Translations under genes and position numbers: made by a program
Assembly (NCBI GenBank): GCA_009908585.1
Contig: JAAAOZ010000364.1
Location: forward strand, 1 to 7,612
Direction of reading: 5' to 3'
Origin: Chloroflexota bacterium
Lineage (GTDB): Bacteria > Chloroflexota > Anaerolineae > B4-G1 > SLSP01
Length of the DNA: 7,612 nt
Part shown: one piece after another, positions 7,210 through 7,612 of the stretch
Layout: each line of letters begins with the position of its first letter
How positions within the stretch are numbered: position 1 is the first letter of the stretch
The notes under the pieces: model-generated
The model's input: the letters and a program-made list of their open reading frames with translations, nothing else
Told to the model about the DNA's origin: nothing
The model's database searches: none

Positions 7210-7612
7210 ATTGGGCACGTGAGTTCTCCCGGTCATACGATCTTCTTTCCAGTGACAATGCTTGTATTTCTTGCCGCTGCCGCACCAACATGGATCGTTG
7301 CGCCCTGGTAGCTCATCTTTGGGTTGTCTCTCGAAGGTTTGGGGCTTTTGCGGCTGGGCCAGCTTTTGCTTCTGGGTCAGCGGCCGAGCATCGCGACGGG
7401 CGACGAGATGGCGGCGCTGGCGCGCTTGCTGGAGGCGCTCCACGTGTTCCTGCATCGCCAGCAGGGATTGTACAATCTGCTCCTGCACCGAGGCCAGCAT
7501 CGCCTGATACATCTCGAAGGCCTCTTTCTGGTACGAGACCAGCGGATCTTGTTTGCCGTATGCGCGCAGCCCGATGCCCTCGCGCAACATATCCAAGCTG
7601 GTCAGGTGCTTA
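7198..7612 (-). CDS. secA: Protein translocase subunit SecA, C-terminal fragment (5' end outside window)
   Basis: SecA is the ATPase motor that drives precursor proteins through the SecYEG channel at the inner face of the membrane. Only the last 137 residues are visible, and the frame stays open to the window edge, so the TTG at 7596 is not a start. The fragment begins KHLTSLDMLREGIGLRAYG and continues with KQDPL...YQKEAFEMYQAML, the highly conserved end of the helical scaffold region. A basic, Gln-rich linker follows, then the zinc-binding SEC-C tail: Cys-Trp-Cys-Gly-Ser-Gly...Cys-His, with ligands encoded at 7290-7288, 7284-7282 and 7257-7252. That motif binds SecB or other partners and lipids in known SecAs. 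A 17-residue tail follows the final His, longer than usual, and its last codons form one arm of the inverted repeat before the next gene. The kinase gene starts 24 bases later, so the two are probably co-transcribed. Confidence 0.96.
   Translation of the reverse strand, partial: KHLTSLDMLREGIGLRAYGKQDPLVSYQKEAFEMYQAMLASVQEQIVQSLLAMQEHVERLQQARQRRHLVARRDARPLTQKQKLAQPQKPQTFERQPKDELPGRNDPCWCGSGKKYKHCHWKEDRMTGRTHVPNHIK

Noticed and set aside
7262..7507. Plus-strand 81-residue Ser/Arg/Cys-rich open frame opposite secA
   Set aside because: It is antisense to the conserved SecA C-terminus and zinc motif; composition is typical of a shadow frame.

Overview
The window (about 7.6 kb, moderately GC-rich) carries four genes in two convergent groups, both cut by the window edges. 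The plus strand holds the 3' part of a multi-GAF hybrid histidine kinase (1-1872). The minus strand reads, from the right edge leftwards, the C-terminal end of secA (7612-7198), a very large multi-GAF sensor histidine kinase broken into two overlapping reading frames (7173-4963 and 5219-3171), and an adenosine/adenine deaminase-family gene (3165-2035). The two groups meet at a 162-base intergenic region (1873-2034) that contains an intrinsic terminator serving the plus-strand gene.

The organism is a bacterium. The abundance of soluble kinases built from long GAF arrays, the GAF sequence style (ALDVGEE...NPHLPLTRSEMALPL) and the SecA tail suggest a Chloroflexota (Anaerolineae-like) genome. This is an impression from family resemblance, not a measured placement. 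Neither kinase shows a membrane segment in the visible part, so both probably sense cytoplasmic signals.

The minus-strand genes are packed as an operon. There are 24 bases between the secA stop and the kinase start, and 5 bases between the kinase stop and the deaminase start, with the deaminase ribosome-binding site inside the end of the kinase gene. The kinase start lies in a small element with a duplicated Shine-Dalgarno-like 9-mer inside a 7-bp inverted repeat, which suggests translational coupling to secA.

The main points of interest are: the large kinase is split inside one GAF domain by what looks like a single +1 frameshift near 5151; the plus-strand kinase has a variant H-box (His-Trp instead of His-Glu/Asp), a compact receiver domain, and tandem GAF copies that are almost identical in DNA over part of their length; and a duplicated RBS/hairpin lies between secA and the kinase. 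I see no mobile element, CRISPR array, tRNA or rRNA. I do not see a clearly new defence or biosynthetic system.
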